The position numbers and the translations under genes were made by a program. Under the pieces are notes generated by a model. That model made no database searches, had not been told where the DNA came from, and saw nothing but the letters and a program-made list of their open reading frames with translations. This document shows positions 7,997 to 20,659 of a DNA stretch of 20,659 nt, piece after piece. Source of the DNA: JBLNBN01 sp050260015 (lineage in GTDB: Bacteria > Bacteroidota > Ignavibacteria > Kapaibacteriales > UBA2268); NCBI GenBank assembly GCA_050260015.1, contig JBLNBN010000021.1, positions 1 to 20,659 on the forward strand, written 5' to 3'. Each line of letters opens with the position of its first letter. Positions within the stretch are counted from its first letter, which is position 1.

Positions 7997-8056
7997 TGGA
8001 CTCTTCCTCGCTTCGCTCGTCCTAATGACATACTTCTAAGTGGTTGATATATAAGG
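7997..8056 (-). repeat. Dispersed TGTCAC element, right arm at the GIY-YIG remnant
   Basis: TGGACTCTTCCTCGCTTCGC at 7997-8016 leading to CTAATGACA at 8022-8030, inverted with respect to the copy at 7632. It lies 24 bases upstream of the pseudogene start codon. Confidence 0.65.
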
Positions 8057-8130
8057 ACGCTAAATTTGTGTTTTTTGAACCCGCAGGCTTTTCTTAATCC
8101 CAGCGGGGGTACAGCTTTGTATCGCGAAGC

Positions 8131-8187
8131 GCCCAACCCCTACCTCGTCTCCGCGGCTTTGCCGCGGCGGGGAGGCGGGGGCGGGGC
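8131..8187. repeat. Long GC-rich imperfect hairpin
   Basis: A perfect core of CCGCGGC-TTT-GCCGCGG (8151-8167) extends outward with mismatches to GCCC at 8131-8134 pairing with GGGC at 8184-8187. C-rich runs on the left face G-rich runs on the right. No T-run follows it on either side. It is probably a REP-like intergenic element. Confidence 0.5.
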
Positions 8188-8205
8188 AGCATTTCTATAG
8201 ACATT

Positions 8206-8222
8206 CGAATCCTTTGGATTCG
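8206..8222. repeat. Triloop mini-hairpin
   Basis: CGAATCC-TTT-GGATTCG, a 7-bp perfect stem, just downstream of the long GC-rich hairpin. The rest of 7973-8365 holds repeats only and no gene. Confidence 0.45.
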
Positions 8223-8287
8223 TCGAAAGAAGTTTTATAAAGGCGATTATTCTTCAGTTCGACATTATTTCTTTTGTCAATATTCAA

Positions 8288-8349
8288 TGGATTCTTCCTC
8301 GCTTCGCTCGTCTGAATGACAAGTTATTGCTATACGAGCATTTACGCGA
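8288..8349 (-). repeat. Dispersed TGTCAC element, single inverted copy 3' of hydF
   Basis: TGGATTCTTCCTCGCTTCGC at 8288-8307 continues to CTGAATGACA and an outer ACGCG at 8344-8348. No clear left-hand partner is found within 100 bases. Confidence 0.6.
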
Positions 8350-8350
8350 T

Positions 8351-8376
8351 ATTAATCATTAATCATTAACCATTAT
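8351..8376 (-). repeat. TTAATGR heptamer array overlapping the hydF stop
   Basis: On the minus strand the sequence runs AATAATGGTTAATGATTAAT and on, a tandem of TTAATGA/TTAATGG units that contains the hydF TAA stop (8368-8366). An inverted counterpart follows the batA stop at 11594-11616. Confidence 0.45.
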
Positions 8377-9616
8377 TCAACGCTTCGCGGTGCGCCTTAA
8401 GAGCGGCCGGGAAGGGAGTCAGGACGCGCTCCAATACGCCTTGAATATAGGAGATCGTCAGGCCGTAGTTCGTTATGGGGACGCCGGCCTGCGCGGCTTT
8501 CTCTATCCGCGCCAACTTCTCGAAGCGAGTCAGCATGCAGCTCCCGCAGTGAATTACTAATTTATACTCGGAAATGTTTGCTGGGTAGTCGCGGCCATTG
8601 ACGTGGTCTATTTGAATTTCCTCGTCCAGGTAGCCCCGGAGCCAGCGCGGTATCTTTATCCTGCCTATATCGTCCTCGAGCGGGTGGTGGCTGCAGGCCT
8701 CGGCTATTAGAATTTTATCCCCCGCGCGAAGCTTCGATATTGCCGCCGCGCCGCGCGCTTCTTCGACTATGTCGCCCTTGAACCTTGAAAAGAGTATTGA
8801 GAACGTGGTGCAGGGAACGGTGGGCGGCGTTTCGGCAACCATCTTATGCACCACCTGCGAATCGCATATAACGAGGTCGGGCTTGCGGGCGAGCATAGCC
8901 AGCGATTGTAGAAATTCGGTCTCGCGAGTTACGACCGAAACGACGCCGTTATCCAATGCGTCGCGTAGAGTCTGCACCTGCGGAAGAATTATCCTGCCCT
9001 TGGGCGCCTGCGAATCTATTGGTATTATCATCACGACGAGGCCGTCCTTTTCCGGGAGCAAATCGCTTATTAGCGGCAGCGGGCGGAACATCTCGGCGGG
9101 CAGTACGCGCCGCAGCAACGATTTTATCTCGATAAGGTATTCGTTGTACTTCGACGTGTCCGCCGAGCTCAAACCCATGAAATTAGGCGTCTGGGTAGCG
9201 AGGAACTCGAGGAATTCCGCGTTCGGCTCCAGCATATCGACTTTATTAATAATCACGATAAACGGAATGGATTTTTTCTTGAGTTCGTCGACGACGTTTT
9301 GCTCGTGCTCCGTCCAGACGTTGGGCTCGGCGACAAGAATTGCGGCTTCCGTGCGTTCGAGCGCCCTGCGCGTGCGTTCGCGGCGATCCAATCCAAGCTC
9401 GGTGACGTCATCGAGCCCGGCGGTATCCATTAAATTAACCGGCCCTATGGGTAGTAGCTCGATTGGCTTTTCGACCACGTCGGTGGTCGTGCCGGCTATT
9501 GGCGAGGTTAAAGCCACATCCTGCGCGGCGATAAGGTTCATCAAGCTTGATTTCCCGACGTTTGTCCTGCCGAAAATTCCAATGTGCAATCTCATAGATT
9601 TAGGAGTGGATGTCAT
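8366..9616 (-). CDS. hydF: [FeFe]-hydrogenase maturation GTPase HydF
   Basis: The 416-residue protein has the full HydF layout. The N-terminal GTPase domain carries GRTNVGKSS (16-24), a G2 Thr in AGTTTDV, DTAG (64-67), NKVD (124-127) and SSA (150-152). A middle dimerisation region follows. The C-terminal [4Fe-4S] domain keeps the ligands of the CxH...HCxxC motif: C308-S-H310, and H356-C357-x2-C360. HydF is the scaffold on which HydE and HydG products build the diiron subcluster before transfer to the hydrogenase. The start at 9616 gives seven residues before MRLHIGIFGR; the ATG at 9595 is possible but has no ribosome binding site. HydE, HydG and the hydrogenase are absent from the window. It is divergent from the BatD-like gene, with a gap of about 80 bases. 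Its presence implies anaerobic hydrogen metabolism. Confidence 0.95.
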   Translation of the reverse strand: MTSTPKSMRLHIGIFGRTNVGKSSLMNLIAAQDVALTSPIAGTTTDVVEKPIELLPIGPVNLMDTAGLDDVTELGLDRRERTRRALERTEAAILVAEPNVWTEHEQNVVDELKKKSIPFIVIINKVDMLEPNAEFLEFLATQTPNFMGLSSADTSKYNEYLIEIKSLLRRVLPAEMFRPLPLISDLLPEKDGLVVMIIPIDSQAPKGRIILPQVQTLRDALDNGVVSVVTRETEFLQSLAMLARKPDLVICDSQVVHKMVAETPPTVPCTTFSILFSRFKGDIVEEARGAAAISKLRAGDKILIAEACSHHPLEDDIGRIKIPRWLRGYLDEEIQIDHVNGRDYPANISEYKLVIHCGSCMLTRFEKLARIEKAAQAGVPITNYGLTISYIQGVLERVLTPFPAALKAHREALNNG

Positions 9617-12600
9617 TTTTTTCTCAAATTTGGAAATAATTTTAACCGCTTAAAGTCTTTACATGTTGATTTATCGTCAATCAACCGAAAGCCGCATGAC
9701 CCGATTCGCTTTTATTATATTGCTTTGCTTGCTCGCCGCGCCGTTGTATGCTTTCGAGCAGATTGCGACGTTGGAGGTTAATAAGCGGAGCGCGCAAATC
9801 GGGGAATCGCTCGAACTGCAAATTAAAGTAAAAATCGGTAAAAACGATATACTTTTTTCCGAAGAGCGCTTGCGATTGCCCGCTCCGTTCGAGTTTAACG
9901 GCGAGCCGGAGATAGATAGCTCAAGCTCCGAATATTACAAGGACTATGAGATAAAAGCGAGGTTCACTTCGTTCGACGGGGGAGCCTTTCAACTCGGGCC
10001 TATCTATTTCGGACGATCGCAAAACGTGGCGACAAATTCGGTAACGGTGGAGTTTACGGCTCCAAGCGTAGATACCGCCGCCGGTTTCCGCGACATAAAG
10101 CCGCCGCTCTCGCCGAAGCGCGGATTTTGGGACAACCTGCCTTACGCTTTGTTTATCGTTATAGCCCTCCTGATCGGTTACTATTTATATAAAAGAATTA
10201 ATAGAAGGCCAAAAGTCGAGATACGCGAGCCGAAACCAATAGCGCCGCCATATTACCGGGCTTTGGAGCGGCTCGGCAAGCTTAAGGAACAAGGACCGCA
10301 AGAATTGAAAATATACTATACGGAATTGTCGCTAATTCTGCGCGAATATATCTCCGAGGTTTGGCGCGCGAACGCTTTGGAAGTTACCACTGAAGAATTG
10401 CTGGGCCTGGCAAAAGCGAACAAAATATCTGACGAAGCTATAGCGAGCTTGAAGTTTTCGCTCCAACTGTCGGACCTGGTAAAATTCGCTAAGCTAAATC
10501 CTAACCCGGAAGCTACCGATACAGCGATACAGAACGCTATCGGTTTTATTGAGTTAACTAAAGAGCGTTCTATTAAATTCGAAATGCGGGAGGAAACGGA
10601 TGGGAATTGAGTTCCAATATCCCGCCGCGTTCCTGCTGGCGATTTTGCTCCCGGGGCTGTACTTCTACTGGCGTTGGCGGGGAGGCGGCATGTCAGGAGC
10701 GCTAAAGCATTCGTCTATCGATTCAGCATTGCGCGCACCGAGAACCTTTCGACAGAAAACGCTCTGGGCGCCCGCGGCATTGCGGGCTATTGCGCTCTTA
10801 TTAATTATTTGCGCGCTTGCCCGGCCGCAATCGAGCTCGAAGGGCTCCGGCGAGAGTTCGGAGGGAATTGACATAGTAATCGCGCTCGATCTCTCCACTT
10901 CGATGCTCGCGCAGGACTTTACTCCCAATAGATTGGAAGCCGCCAAGAAGACGGGGATCGATTTCATCAACGCGCGAGCGAACGACCGGATCGGCGTTGT
11001 AGGTTTCGCGGCGGAAAGCTATACGCAATGCCCGGTGACGATCGATCACAATACCGTTAAAACGCTGTTCCATGGCATGAAAAGCGGCGTTTTGGAGGAC
11101 GGCACCGCCATAGGCATGGGGCTCGCGACTGCGGTCAACGGGCTTAAAGCGAGCCAATCCAAGAGCAAAGTGATAATACTTCTGACCGACGGGATAAATA
11201 ATACCGGCTTCGTCGCGCCGGAAACGGCGGCTGAAATTGCCCGGACCTATGGAATAAGGGTATACACGATCGGCGTAGGCACGCTTGGGAAGGCTCCATA
11301 CCCGATCGAAACGCCGTATGGCGTTCAGATAAGCAACGTAGACGTGCAGATAGACGAAGGCGTCCTGCAGGCGATAGCGGACCTGACCGGCGGGAAGTAC
11401 TTCCGCGCGACTGGCAACCGCGTGCTCGAGCAGATATATTCGGAAATCGACCGTCTTGAGAAGAGCAAGATAGATTCGCGCGTGTTCTCCCGGAAGCGGG
11501 ATCTGTTCCCGTATTTCCTGGTAGCTGCCTTAGCCCTGCTTGGATTGGAGATAGTCCTGGGTTATTCTTTTTACAGAAAGATACCTTAGTAATTATTAAT
11601 GGTTAATGATTAATGGTGATTACTCGGTAAGCTCTTGATACTGAAATCTATGTCACTCTGACGAGCGAAGCGAGGAAGAGTCCATAATTCCATTGGACCC
11701 TTCGCTGGCGCTCTGGGTGACACAGCCTTCCGTTTCAGGCGCTTGTGCGTTGTTCCAAAATGTTCAATCATGAAAATCCACTCAATCCCATAAATCATGG
11801 TCCCAACTGATTATTTAATCAATATTTCTCCTTGTTAATCTCTTCTCTTTTTTGTAAGTTGCTTGGGTGACAAAATATTTTATTTCGCCGATTTACGCCG
11901 GGGTCAGGTTATGCGTCAATACTACTTCCTATTATTTTTACTTTTAGCCTTTGATTGCCTTCCTCTCCGTGCGCAGACCCGCAAATGGACGCAGCTTCAT
12001 CCTACGAATTCTCCTTCCGCCCGTATGGGCCACGGCATGGCTCCTATCGGCGACGATAAGGTTATTCTCTTTGGGGGGCAACTGGAAAATTATGACTCAG
12101 ATGAAACCTGGATATTCGATCTCTCCGATAACGATTGGACAAAAGTAGATTGCGAAGAGCATCCCCGCGCCTGCGAATTCCCTGCTTTTTGCAAAATTGA
12201 TTCAAACAAAGTACTCCTCTTCGGAGGCTCCTGGGATAATGATATATACTACGACGAGACGTGGCTATTTGATCTCGATTCGATGAAGTGGACGCAAATG
12301 CACCCCGCGAAAAGTCCCCACTCGCGCAACCGCGGCATAGGAGCCTATCTCGGAGACGGCAAGGTTTTAATATTCGGCGGAGTGGGCTGCGAGTGGAATA
12401 ATGATATATGCGACGACTTCTGCAGCGACACATGGATTTACGACCTGAAGACGAATACCTGGGACAGCGTCGCCTATTGCTTCCCTTATGGAAGAGAACT
12501 CCCTCAAGCCTGTGAATTGGATAGCGGAAAAATATTCCTGTTCGGCGGTCATACCTTCAATAAAGATATTCCTGATCATTTTGTTTACGATTTGAATGCA

Positions 12601-15600
12601 AAGAAATGGAGTTTTCTTTATCCGGAACAAGGAACCTATAATAGAGGAGCCTCGGCAATTGTAAACCTTGATGGCGATATCTTTATGGTTTTTGGCGGAT
12701 ATTGCAGAGCGTCAAATGGGAAGGTTCCTCCAACCACTGGCTCTAGTGAGGATACCTGGCTATTTGACTTTGAAAAACAAAAATGGCAAGAACTGGATTT
12801 GTCGGAACATCCGGGTAAACGGGTCTTCCATAATATTTCTTTTGTCACAAAGAAAAAAGCTATCTTATTTGGTGGAAATAGTGATGGTAAAATATTTGAA
12901 GATTCTTGGCTATTTGAATTGACGAGCAGTTCGGTACAAAAAAAAGAGAATCCAAATCAAACGATCCGCATAAATGTACAAAAAGATCTTATTGAGATTC
13001 TTAGTTCAGAAAATTACTCGCTAATTTCCGAACTATCAATATATAATATATATGGATCGGAAGTTGACCCTAATAATTATAGAGTTTCCTCTCATAATCC
13101 GCAAAAAACAGTAATCGAAATAAATCAACTGAATTCAGGTATATACTTTCTTGAATTAATCTTAGATCGGGAACTGGTCCGATCTAAAATAGTTATTGCT
13201 AAGTAATTAATATCTTACAAAATAGCGGATAATAAGCCATGAAAAAATCTTTGCGTTTGATGCTCTTGATCATACTTGTAAATATCGCTAAAACCTTTGC
13301 CGGGGACCCACAATGGACGGTCGTGGATTCAGTACCGCGCGATCCGTACAATAATAGATTTTATTATTCTATCAAATGCGCGGATTCAATGAACTGTATT
13401 TTATACGGATGGCGTTCGGGTACAGATGACTGCAGGTTTTACAGACGAACTACGGACGGAGGAAATACCTGGAAAGATGTTTATATGGATTCTACGCTTT
13501 ATTATGGCGGAACGAGCGATTATCGGTTAACGGATATGCATGATTTTAGTTATCCGACAGTGAATTTAGTAATCGCCGTCGGTGATTCGGGCAGGATAAT
13601 CAGATCGACGAATAAAGGAGACACATGGGATATCCGGACAATTGGCAAGCAGAGATATATTTGGCATATCGATATGCTCAATGACCAGTACGGAATTTTG
13701 CAATGCGTCAATTCAGACGAAATAGCTTCAGAACTTTGGGAAACAACAAACGGGGGTATCGAATGGAACATGATGAATACGCCAGATTTATTCAGCGACA
13801 GCGTTATTTATCATAATATCTTCATCATAAAAAAGGGTTTATTTGCTGCTTCTGTAATGAACTTTGATTTTGGAAACAAAAGATTTCTTAAAGTGTGGGG
13901 CAACTGGGATAGCGTAATAGTGACTACCCCGAAAGACGATAAGCGTTTTGGACATCAAATATGTTTTTTGAACGAAAATAAAGGATTTCTTTACGGGAAC
14001 GCTCCGCCTCCAGATTCCCTGAGCCATGGTATAAATCAAAACGAACTTTTACAGTTAACCAGAGACGGTGGTAAATCATGGACGACGGTAAAGGATACCC
14101 ATACCACAGGATTCGGTTTAATTGATATAGACTTTTATAATGATAAGTTTGGAATAATGACTACCGGAAACTGCAAAGCATACTTAACTCATAATGGCGG
14201 TAGAACATGGAGAACAATAAATATTGGCCACCCTAAGCTTGGGAGTACAAATTTATTAAGATCGCCAAGGTTAACTTCCTTTTCGTCGGGATATATAATA
14301 GTCAATCACGAATATGTATACAAATATAGGAGAGACTGGAGTATCGAAGAAGATACAGTCATAGCCCCCGAAGACACAATGCCTGTTAAATCGTATTATA
14401 CAAAAAATGACTCAGAATTTCTCATAAACTACCCCAACCCCTTTTCGGAGAGAACTACGATAGTATACAACCTCTCCCAGGCGGGTCCAATGTCCCTTTC
14501 TATCTACGACCTCCAGGGAAACAAAATCGAGACCCTGAAGGAAGAATTCCAGTACGAAGGCCTCCATGAGGCAGACTTCGAGAACGCCTCGCTACCTCCG
14601 GGCTGCTATTACTATCAGCTCCGCTCCGGCGGGCAGGTTTTGACGAGGAAAATGGTAGTAATAAAATAACGTAGGGGGCGGATCTAAAATTACGTTGTCA
14701 TTCCAGCTTGCGCTGGAATGACAGTTTAGCGTCATTCCGGGCGCCAGACCCGGAATCCATGAATTTTGAGTCCCCGCCTTCGCGGGGACAACGAAACCGC
14801 CTGTTTCTAATGCTTTTGCGCAATTGCCTAACCATTTATAATTGACCATTTACCATTATAAAGAAGTCCCCATTTCTCCGTATTTTTGTAGGTTAAAGCG
14901 GGCGCGCAGCCGGCCGTGATGTTTATTATTTAAATCGAAAGAAATGCTTCAAGTATCAAATATATCAGTTCAATTCTCAGGAAAATATCTTTTTGATTCG
15001 GTCAATTTCGCAGTTCTGCCTGGCGACAGGCTCGCCGTAATAGGCCGCAACGGGGCGGGCAAGACGACCCTGATGCGCGTTATCGCGGGCGAAATGTCCC
15101 CGGAAAAAGGAAATATAGTAATTCCGAAAGAATATAAAATTGGATTTCTTCCGCAGGAGCTGCAATTCGCCTCCACGGGTACGGTATACAGCGAAGCCGC
15201 CTCCGCGATGGTGGAGATAAGGACTCTCGAGGCTCGCGCTGCAAAGCTCGCCGAGGAAGTCGCCGAGCGTACGGATTACGAGAGCGACGGCTATATGAAA
15301 TTGGTCCACGAAATGACCGAGATCGCCGACAGGCTAAAGATACTCGGCGCGCAGGACGCCGACGCAGCTATAGAGCGCACGCTGCTCGGCCTGGGGTTCG
15401 ACCGCGAAGACCTTCATCGAAAAGCCTCGGAATTCTCCGGGGGGTGGCAGATGCGTATAGAGCTCGCAAAAATACTGCTCTCGCAGCCGGACTGCATTTT
15501 GCTCGACGAGCCGACTAACCACTTGGATATCGATTCGATAAAGTGGCTGGAGAGCTTTCTAAAGGGCTTTTCAGGCGCGGCGCTGATTATCTCCCACGAC

Positions 15601-18600
15601 AGGCGATTCCTGGACAACGTGACGAACCGAACGGTTGAAATATCTGCCGGCAAGGTTTACGATATGCCGCTGCCGTACTCGAAATTTATCGAAGCGCGCG
15701 AAATGCAGAAGAAGCAGCAGCTCTCCGCCTATCAAAATCAGCAGCGGCAAATAACCGAGCAAGAGAAATATATCGAGAGATTTCGCTATAAAGCTACGCT
15801 GGCTTCCCGCGTACAATCCCGCATAAAGCAGCTTGAAAAGATCGAGCGCATCGAATTGGACGAGGAAGAGGTAAAAGCCATACATTTAAGATTTCCCGAG
15901 CCGGTTCGCCCCGCTCGCGTAATCGCCGAAGCGAAGAATCTGTCGAAGAGTTACGGCGAATTGCGCGTCCTTCGGAATATTAGCTTTGCGCTCGAACGCG
16001 GCGAAAAGGTCGCCTTCGTGGGTAGGAACGGCGAAGGCAAGACGACTTTCGCAAAGATATTAGCCGGCGAGGAGGAATACGACGGCGAGCTCGTTCGCGG
16101 GGCTAACGTTAAGATCGGCTACTACGCGCAGCATCGCACGCAGGAGCTCCCGATGGACTACACCGCGTTCGACGTCATCGACAAAGCTGCGGTAGGGGAG
16201 ATCCGCTCGCAGATCCGGAATATACTCGGCGCATTCCTCTTTAGCGGGGCGGCGGTGGAGAAGAAAGTAAAAATGCTCTCCGGCGGTGAGAAATCCCGCC
16301 TCTCGCTCGCGAAATTGCTCTTGGAGCCAAACAACTTCCTCGCGCTCGACGAGCCGACGAACCATTTGGACATAGTTTCGAAAGATATACTAAAGCAGGC
16401 CCTGCAGGAGTTCGGAGGGGCGCTCGTAATAGTTTCCCACGACCGCGACTTCCTGGCCGGGCTCACGACGAAGACGTACGAATTCCGCGGCGGGCACATC
16501 AGGGAATACATCGGCGACATCGATTATTACCTCTCGAGAAAGGCCGAGGAAGAAGCCCAAACCGAGACGGATCAGAGGGTGAAAATAACGGACGGCGCGC
16601 CCAAAGCGTCGCAAGTTTCCCGCGAGAAAAAGAAGGAATATTTACGCGAGGAAAATAAGTTGCAGAAGCAAATAACGAGCGTCGAAGAAAAGGTCGAAAA
16701 AACGGAGGAAAAAATAGCCGTTTTAGAGGAAGAATTTTCGCGCGAAGAAATTTTTTCCAACCCCGATTTGCTACGTGCCAAGAAAGATGAATATTCAAAA
16801 CTTTCCAATGACTTAGAAATGCTGATGCAAGACTGGGAGCGGCTTTCGGGGGAACTCGAAGAGCTAAAAAACGCATTTTTTGAAAAATAAAATTTGGCGG
16901 ATTCAAAAAAAAGCCTTAGTTTGCATCGCTTCCTTAGCTCAGCTGGCTAGAGCATTTGACTCTTAATCAAAGGGCCGAGGGTTCGAGTCCCTCAGGAAGC
17001 ACAAAAGGAAAAAGCCCGGGGTTTGCTCGGGCTTTTTTTTTTGCGGCTACGTTACAAAAAGCAATATTCACAGCATAGACATGCTTATTAGGGAACGGGG
17101 CGGAACATGAAAATACTACTTGTCGAAGACAATGAATTAGTCCGGGAAACGCTAACGGACGTGCTTGCGAACTTAATGGGGCATGAAGTGACCCAAGCCG
17201 CCGACGGCCGGGAAGCGGCCGCCCTATTCCTGCTTGACGATTATCCCGTTATCATATCCGACATCCGGATGCCGAATATGACCGGGTTGGACTTCCTGGA
17301 AATAATAAATAAAAGCCCCAAGTTCCCGAATACCCAACTGATATTTTGCACCGGGATGCATGACGTGGAAATTGCCGAGGAAGCAATAAGGAACGGCGCG
17401 TCGGGTTTCCTTCTTAAGCCTATCAATATAGCCGATCTTAAGGATTTATTGCAGAAACTGACATCGAAAAACAAATCCCGCGATTCGAACAATTCATAGA
17501 TTGTTGGCCTTCACGCAATATTATCATGAATAAAATTCGCCGATAATTTGTATATTGCACACAGAGAATTAATCTCTCTTGCTTGCAAAAAGCGAAATAA
17601 AGTATAATTTCAAAATGATTTCACAATTGACATTGACAAATTCCACAATGTTGTAAAATGGAATCATTGTATTTTATTCGAGCCTGAGAAATGAAGATAT
17701 TGCTTGTTGATGATAATGAAGCCGTTAGAGACACCTTAACGGAAATTATTCAGGGAATACTCGGCCACGAGGTTTCCACGGCCTCAAATGGTAAAGAAGC
17801 CGCCGACATATATTTAAAGGAAGATTTCCCGATTGTGCTCTCCGACATTAACATGCCTCAAATGAGCGGCGTTGAATTCCTTGACATTATTAACAAATCT
17901 CCAAAATTCCAACAAACCAGGGTCGTATTTTTTACGATCTCGCCCGACCAGGAATTGATCGACGAATTGATGGACCGCGGAGCATCCGATATTATCAAAA
18001 AACCGTTCACAGTTGAAAAGTTGCGGGAGATAATCGAAAAATTTGGCATGAGACTTAACTTCCGAACCGATCCTGAGAGGGACGAACGCGACAAAATAAC
18101 GAATGAGATTATCCAGGGCATACTTAAAAGAGCATACGAAAGCGGGGAAGATCATTGAGCCAGAATACCTCATGGATTATACTTGTGATCGCGGGCATAT
18201 TTGAAACTGGATGGGCAATCGGCCTGAAATACTCGCACGGCTTTACTAAACTCTGGCCAAGCGTGTGGACCGCCTTAAGCATGAGCCTCTCCGTATTCCT
18301 TCTATCCGTCGCGCTGAAGAAGATTCCGGTTGGGACGGGATACGCAGTTTGGACCGGGATAGGCGCCGTCGGGGTTGCTATCCTGGGAATGATCCTGTTC
18401 AACGAATCTCGCGATGTAGCGCGAGTAATTTGCATCTTCCTTATTATCTCCGGCATAGTTGGATTAAAGATATTTTCTTAAATAATGTCTAAAATCGCTT
18501 TGCAGGATAAAAAAGGACGCCGGGCTAATTCGAAACTTTCGTAAACGCCCGGCGTCCGTCAATTCTAAGATTACTTCTGATCTTACCTCTTGATCGCAAA

Positions 18601-20659
18601 TTTCGAATACTGCCATTGAGGATACTGCTCATCGGTATTTTTCGCCCGCAGCAGGTATACGCCGGGCTCGAGCGCTTTACCTTCGCTGTCCTTCAAGTCC
18701 CACTCCACGCCGCCGTTAGCGTCGTTTTCCGTGAGAGTTCGAAGCAATTTTCCCTCTATTGTCAGTATTTCAACTTCCGCCCTCGGGGTCAATCCTCCCA
18801 CGGTCGCGGTGAAGTTTTCCCGAAGACTAACCGGGTTTGGGAAAAGATATACGTTTTCGATGCTTTCAGCCGAAATAACGAAGCCCAACCGGTTGCCCGG
18901 CCCTTTCGTCATTGGTATTCCATCCCGCGAGCGAACATTGGGCCCGACGACGATTTCGTAATACATACCGCGCGCGCCCCGTGTGCGAAGGAAATTGCTG
19001 ATCGTAATCAATACTTTAGTGGAATCGACGAAGTCGACCTCCGCGCCAATAATTTCCCCAATCGGCTCAAGCGTAAAATTGGATAAATTCTCGACCGTCG
19101 CGGGCTCGGGCGCGTGGGAGAAAGTAAGTTGAAACAGGGAAGTCGAAAGCTGTTTCAGGTTCGTTAAGATCATCTCCTCGGCCGCCGGGACCGCGGGCTC
19201 GTAGTCAATCAGGACCTTTTCAGCGATGGTCGGGTTGCCTGCCTCGTCGATGAACGAGCCGGCGGAAAGGTAATTATTTTCAAAGGCGCGCAGCGGCGTC
19301 TTGAGCCGAATCTGCACGGTCTTTGGGGTTACCTGCATGGCGGTGGAGACCTCGCTTTGGATTGAATTTGCGTTAAGCGTGTCGAGAATGACCTTGAAAG
19401 TCGTGGGCTCGATTACTCCAGGCCGAAGCGTTTGGGTGTAAACCGCGTCTACCGTCATAGAGTCGACCGCGCGCGCGAAGAGAATCCTGGCCAGCCCCCG
19501 CAGATCCACCAGGGCCGTATTGGAGTAATCGCTCTCAGGAGGAGTCATAGAGGAGTTAACTGCAGTAACTACAAATTCCCCTCTAAAAGGGGCCGTAGAG
19601 GCCGTATATTCGAAGATTACAGTGTCGGACGAGCCAACCATTACTGCTTTAGGCTGAGGGCCTGAACGGTCGATTATGTAGATGTTATAGCTTTTAGCGT
19701 TATCGGGCGGCGTCCATTGCAATTTCGCCTTGCGCTCGGCTGTTTGCCAACCGCGAAGATTAAGCGGGACGCCGGGTGCGGAGCTTTTTTCAATCTCGAA
19801 GAACATCGAGCTATTGAAGCCGGAAAAACCCAGCTCGTTAATCCCGTTACCGTCGAAGTCGTAGACGACGGCAGTATTAGCCAAAGCCGCCGGGAACCTC
19901 CATAGCGGCTTGGCGGTGCCGTTATCGAACGTAAAAACGTAAAGATTAGGGAACGCTGAAATTATTACCTCGTCTCCCGGTCGGCCGTCCACGTTACCGG
20001 AGGCGGCTCCGTTCCGATACCCGCCGGAAGTATTGGGAACGGGACCGACACGTACGCCGGTGAATCGCTCTTCCCAAACTACTCGATATTCATTGTTGCC
20101 GGCAGGCTTTAGCAAACGGTAATTCCAAATCGCATCGGCGCCGGCTAATCCGAGGCTCAGCCCGCCGGCGCTGACGTTGCCCTGGAGTAATTCAGGAGTT
20201 CCGTCGCCGTCCACGTCGGGAGCAGCAAAAAACTGGCTGCTCTCCGAAGTATTAATCGAGTCGACAAATTCAAGATTCAGTGCGCCATTGCTGAATTCAT
20301 ATATAAAGAGATTTCCAAGGTCGTTGGAGTGAGCAATCTCTATCTTACCGTCGCCGTCAAAATCGCCCGAAATAGCCGTCCTGGACAGCGTACGCGTGCG
20401 CCAACGCTTTGGAAGCGCATAATTTGTAATTTCCTTGTATTCGCCGTTGCGATTCCCGTATATAGAAAGTATCGTATCTTTCATAACGATTATCTCGTCG
20501 CGCCCGTCGCCGTCCAAATCTGCAAGGGAGTTGGACCAGAAGTCGCGCGCGTTCTCGTATTGTCCCATTAATTTCTGCGAAAACATAGAGCCTCCGGGCG
20601 AATTATATTGCCGGAGAGTCGTTTTGCCTCCAAGCATTCCCAGGAACTCTTTTTTACCG

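Larger units (their letters stand above)
7632..8056. mobile_element. Putative GIY-YIG cassette bounded by inverted copies of the dispersed element
   Basis: The left arm (7632-7688) reads ACGAGTAAGCGCTTGATAA, then TGTCACTCAGAGCGAAGCG and AAGAGTCCA. The right arm (7997-8056) is the inverse, TGGACTCTTCCTCGCTTCGC and then CTAATGACA. Between them lies only a decayed GIY-YIG nuclease gene on the minus strand. Elsewhere in the window the same arms sit back to back with a 9-bp centre (641-771 and 11624-11752). This is the relationship expected between a gene-carrying element and its empty MITE-like forms. No flanking target duplication could be identified by eye. Treating this as a mobile unit is an inference. 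Confidence 0.45.

Overview
The window looks like a chromosomal stretch from an anaerobic or microaerophilic bacterium of the Fibrobacterota-Chlorobiota-Bacteroidota (FCB) assemblage. Reasons: several large secreted proteins end in an approximately 80-residue C-terminal sorting-like domain of the type IX secretion kind (NPxxF or PNP followed by a beta-rich tail with a PxGxYxL-type motif). A BatD/DUF4381-like plus BatA-like pair is present. There is an [FeFe]-hydrogenase maturation GTPase (HydF). The tRNA has no encoded CCA, and some promoter candidates fit the Bacteroidota pattern (TTG, about 19-20 nt, TAnnTTTG). Several genes have clear purine-rich ribosome binding sites, which fits basal FCB lineages better than typical Bacteroidia. 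The phylum cannot be fixed from the sequence alone.

Layout. 2-556 is the 3' end of a secreted protein entering from the left. 852-1894 (minus) holds a lipoprotein followed by a small cupin protein. 2038-4200 (minus) is a secreted GH30-type glycoside hydrolase with two FN3-like domains and a sorting domain, followed by a strong terminator. It is divergent from a solute-binding lipoprotein (4391-5617). 5618-6115 is a gene-free, hairpin-rich gap. 6116-7411 (minus) and 11911-13206 (plus) are two secreted Kelch beta-propeller paralogues in inverted orientation. Their leaders and 5' halves face inward. Between them lie a frameshifted GIY-YIG nuclease remnant (7663-7972), hydF (8366-9616, minus) and the BatD-like/BatA-like pair (9696-11589). 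Kelch 2 is followed by a secreted BNR/Asp-box repeat protein (13239-14669), a trio of intergenic hairpins, an ABC-F ATPase (14944-16890), tRNA-Lys(CTT) with a terminator, two paralogous CheY-like receiver proteins (17107-17499 and 17691-18158), and an SMR transporter of the Gdx/SugE type (18155-18481) whose TTG start overlaps the stop of the second receiver. The window ends in a large FG-GAP/VCBS secreted protein (18583 to the right edge, minus) with its own terminator.

The most interesting signal is a dispersed element of about 55-60 bp, with eight recognisable copies here. Four lie in inverted pairs with only 9 bp between them (641-771, 11624-11752). Another inverted pair brackets the decayed GIY-YIG gene (7632-8056), and the repeat supplies that gene's last codons and stop. 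This looks like an autonomous (nuclease-carrying) form and MITE-like empty forms of one element family. Other points worth checking are the GH30 protein, whose predicted catalytic nucleophile glutamate is a lysine one base change away, and the inverted Kelch paralogues, which share a conserved leader and 5' half but have divergent, AT-richer 3' halves.

The genes do not form one pathway. The common theme is export of adhesive or carbohydrate-acting proteins to the surface or outside of the cell, interleaved with housekeeping genes (hydF, ABC-F, tRNA) and repeat-filled gaps.
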